Shown: piece after piece, positions 62,338-64,000 of the stretch
Numbering within the stretch: position 1 is the stretch's first letter
Layout of the letters: every line of letters begins with the position of its first letter
From: Novosphingobium panipatense
GTDB lineage: Bacteria > Pseudomonadota > Alphaproteobacteria > Sphingomonadales > Sphingomonadaceae
Direction of reading: 5' to 3'
Assembly (NCBI RefSeq): GCF_002149965.1
Contig: NZ_MSQB01000014.1
Span: 1 to 64,000, forward strand
DNA: 64,000 nt
Program-made: the position numbers and the translations under genes
Notes under the pieces: generated by a model
What the model was told of the DNA's origin: nothing
Database searches by the model: none
What the model saw: the letters and a program-made list of their open reading frames with translations, nothing else

Positions 62338-63942
62338 ATGAGGGGGAAAACCGCAAGCCTTGCCCTTGCCGCAGCACTGGCCGGAACCGCTCTGGGAGCG
62401 GCTCCGGCAAGCGCCGCCGCCGACCCGGCGGTGAAGCAGGAAGTCGCCGCCGCCGTGGAGGCGCAGCGCAAGCAGATCCAGGTCATGGTCGACCAGATCT
62501 ACAGCTTCGCCGAGCCGGGCTTCCAGGAGCAGAAGACCAGTGAATACCTGATCGGCATTCTCGAAAAGAACGGCTTCACCGTTCAGCGCGGCATTGCCGG
62601 CGTGCCCACGGCCTTTACCGCAAGTTGGGGCAAGGGCGGCCCGAAGATCGCGCTGGGCAGCGATATCGACGGCTTGCTGGGCATTTCGCAAGTGCCGGGC
62701 GTGGCCGAGGTGAAGCCGGTCGTGGAAGGAGCGCCGGGGCACGGCGAGGGCCACAACTCGGGCATGCCGCTGATGGTGGCCGCTGCCATCGCCGCCAAGC
62801 AGGTGATGCAGAAGCATGGGATCGAGGGGCGGCTGATGCTCTGGCCGGGCGTGGCCGAGGAACTGCTCGGCACCAAGGCCTATTACGTGCGCGCGGGCAT
62901 GTTCAAGGACGTGGACGTCTCGATCTTCGCCCATGTCGGCACGGGTTTCGGCACCGGCTGGGGCGATCTCGGGCTCAACGGCATGATCTCGGTCCAGTAC
63001 GACTTCACCGGCAAGACCGCGCATTCGGCAGCCATGCCGTGGGACGGGCGCAGCGCGCTGGACGGGGTGGAGCTGATGGACGTCATGTGGAACTTCCGGC
63101 GGGAGCATCTGCCGCTGACCCAGCGCTCGCACAACGTCATCGTCGAAGGCGGCGGCCAGCCCAATGTCGTTCCGGCCCATGCCTCCGACTGGTACTATTT
63201 CCGCGAGCGCGATTTCGCCGCGCTGCGGGGGCTCTACGAGACCGGCAATACGATTTCCGAGGCCGCGGCCCTGGCGACCGGCACGAAAGTCACGCGCAAG
63301 GTGCTGGGCTTCGCGGCACCCAACTATGCCAACCGTCCCCTGGCCGAGGCGCTTCAGGCCAATATCGAGACGGTCGGCGTGCCGCAGTGGTCGGCGGCCG
63401 ATCAGGGCTTTGCCAGGGCGGTGCAGACCCGCAACGGATTGAAGCAGGAGCCGCTGCCGGACAAGGTCACGCCGCTTTCCACGCCGGAAACGCGAACCGG
63501 CCCGGGGCTAGGCGCGTCGGACGATATCGGCGATGTCATGTGGACGGTGCCGACCGTGACGATCAGCTATCCGGCCAATATTCCCAACGTGATCTTCCAC
63601 CATTCCACGGCGGCCATGGCGATGGCGACCCCGATCGCCCACAAGGGCACCGTGGTGGGTGCCAAGGCCGTGGCGATGACTATTCTCGACATCGCGACGA
63701 CGCCGCAACTGGTCACCGAGGCGAAGACCTGGTTCAGCGATGTCCAGCTCAAGGGCCAGAAATACGATCCGCTCATCGCCGCCACGGACATGCCCGCGAT
63801 CGATCGCAATGCGCGGGTGATGAAGCAGTTCCGCCCGGAAATGCAGGGCACTTACTACGATCCCGCGAAATACGATTCCTATCTCCAGCAGCTGGGGATC
63901 GACTACGCGAAATATGCTGGAGACTCCGGCGCGGGCAAATAG
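62338..63942 (+). CDS. Secreted M20-type amidohydrolase 2, tandem paralogue
   Basis: A 534-residue protein of exactly the same length as its neighbour and closely similar throughout (for example IQVMVDQIYSFAEPGFQE, GHGEGHNSGMPLMVAAA, WPGVAEELLGTKAYYVRAG and SDDIGDVMWTVPT). The signal peptide differs (MRGKTASLALAAALAGTALGAAPASA). Its ribosome site AAGGAG overlaps the stop codon of the first copy, so the two are coupled. The duplication may have broadened substrate range or raised dose. Confidence 0.9.
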   Translation: MRGKTASLALAAALAGTALGAAPASAAADPAVKQEVAAAVEAQRKQIQVMVDQIYSFAEPGFQEQKTSEYLIGILEKNGFTVQRGIAGVPTAFTASWGKGGPKIALGSDIDGLLGISQVPGVAEVKPVVEGAPGHGEGHNSGMPLMVAAAIAAKQVMQKHGIEGRLMLWPGVAEELLGTKAYYVRAGMFKDVDVSIFAHVGTGFGTGWGDLGLNGMISVQYDFTGKTAHSAAMPWDGRSALDGVELMDVMWNFRREHLPLTQRSHNVIVEGGGQPNVVPAHASDWYYFRERDFAALRGLYETGNTISEAAALATGTKVTRKVLGFAAPNYANRPLAEALQANIETVGVPQWSAADQGFARAVQTRNGLKQEPLPDKVTPLSTPETRTGPGLGASDDIGDVMWTVPTVTISYPANIPNVIFHHSTAAMAMATPIAHKGTVVGAKAVAMTILDIATTPQLVTEAKTWFSDVQLKGQKYDPLIAATDMPAIDRNARVMKQFRPEMQGTYYDPAKYDSYLQQLGIDYAKYAGDSGAGK

Positions 63943-63952
63943 GCTCCGCCGA

Positions 63953-63991
63953 CCGGCCGGGGTGCTCCACCCGATAACCTGCCCCGGCCGG
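63953..63991 (+). terminator. Terminator after the M20 pair
   Basis: A 10-bp GC stem (63953-63962 with 63982-63991) with a 19-nt loop, followed by GCCTTTCCT to the window end. It lies 10 bp after the stop codon. Confidence 0.6.
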
Positions 63992-64000
63992 GCCTTTCCT

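Overview
The window is a GC-rich chromosomal segment of an alphaproteobacterium, most likely a sphingomonad of the Novosphingobium/Sphingobium type. This rests on three large TonB-dependent receptors, a UrcA-family small secreted protein, paired sterol-desaturase-type membrane hydroxylases, giant autotransporters, common GTG/TTG starts and very long spurious antisense frames. No rRNA, tRNA, CRISPR array or prophage was seen. The taxon is inferred from gene content only.

Layout. 1-9.2 kb: two large autotransporter adhesin-like genes in tandem, the first cut by the window edge. 9.4-11 kb: a TPR-sulfotransferase. 11-13.5 kb: a TonB-dependent receptor (minus strand). 13.6-28 kb: the most interesting region. 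It holds a membrane di-iron hydroxylase, two metallo-beta-lactamase-fold (MBL) proteins (one without its metal-binding motif), a NikR-like ribbon-helix-helix (RHH) regulator, a NitT/TauT-type ABC importer, a second NikR-like regulator, two DUF1989 proteins, a urea/guanidine carboxylase and allophanate hydrolase. 28-35.4 kb: a periplasmic beta-propeller, a LysR regulator, small secreted proteins, a second membrane hydroxylase, a BamA/TamA-like outer membrane protein and a small sulfotransferase-like protein. 35.4-44 kb (minus): an exopolysaccharide cluster with Wzc-type autokinase, acyltransferase, beta-helix protein, O-antigen-ligase-type polymerase and two GT4 glycosyltransferases. 44.3-50.9 kb (minus): a sulfate-ester module of TonB receptor, MFS transporter, TauD-like dioxygenase and sulfatase. 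51.5-64 kb: SDR, isoaspartyl peptidase, a 270-bp MITE, an Lrp regulator, a zinc metalloprotease, a TonB receptor and two tandem secreted M20 amidohydrolases, together resembling a peptide/amide scavenging island.

How the 13.6-28 kb genes may work together. The importer plus DUF1989 pair, carboxylase and allophanate hydrolase matches the known guanidine degradation route (guanidine to carboxyguanidine to allophanate to ammonia and CO2). That route is usually under a guanidine-I riboswitch; none is recognisable here. Instead, four AT-rich sites share one geometry: two 7-bp half-sites related to TATTAC/GTAATA with exactly 14 bp between them, the 28-bp overall span of a NikR operator. They lie upstream of the membrane hydroxylase, between the divergent MBL operon and regulator 1, upstream of the ABC importer, and upstream of regulator 2 plus the catabolic genes. 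The two NikR-like proteins keep only one of the four nickel ligands of E. coli NikR. I infer an RHH/ACT-type regulon, probably not nickel-responsive, that joins guanidine/urea-type nitrogen catabolism to a membrane hydroxylase and an MBL enzyme/pseudoenzyme pair.
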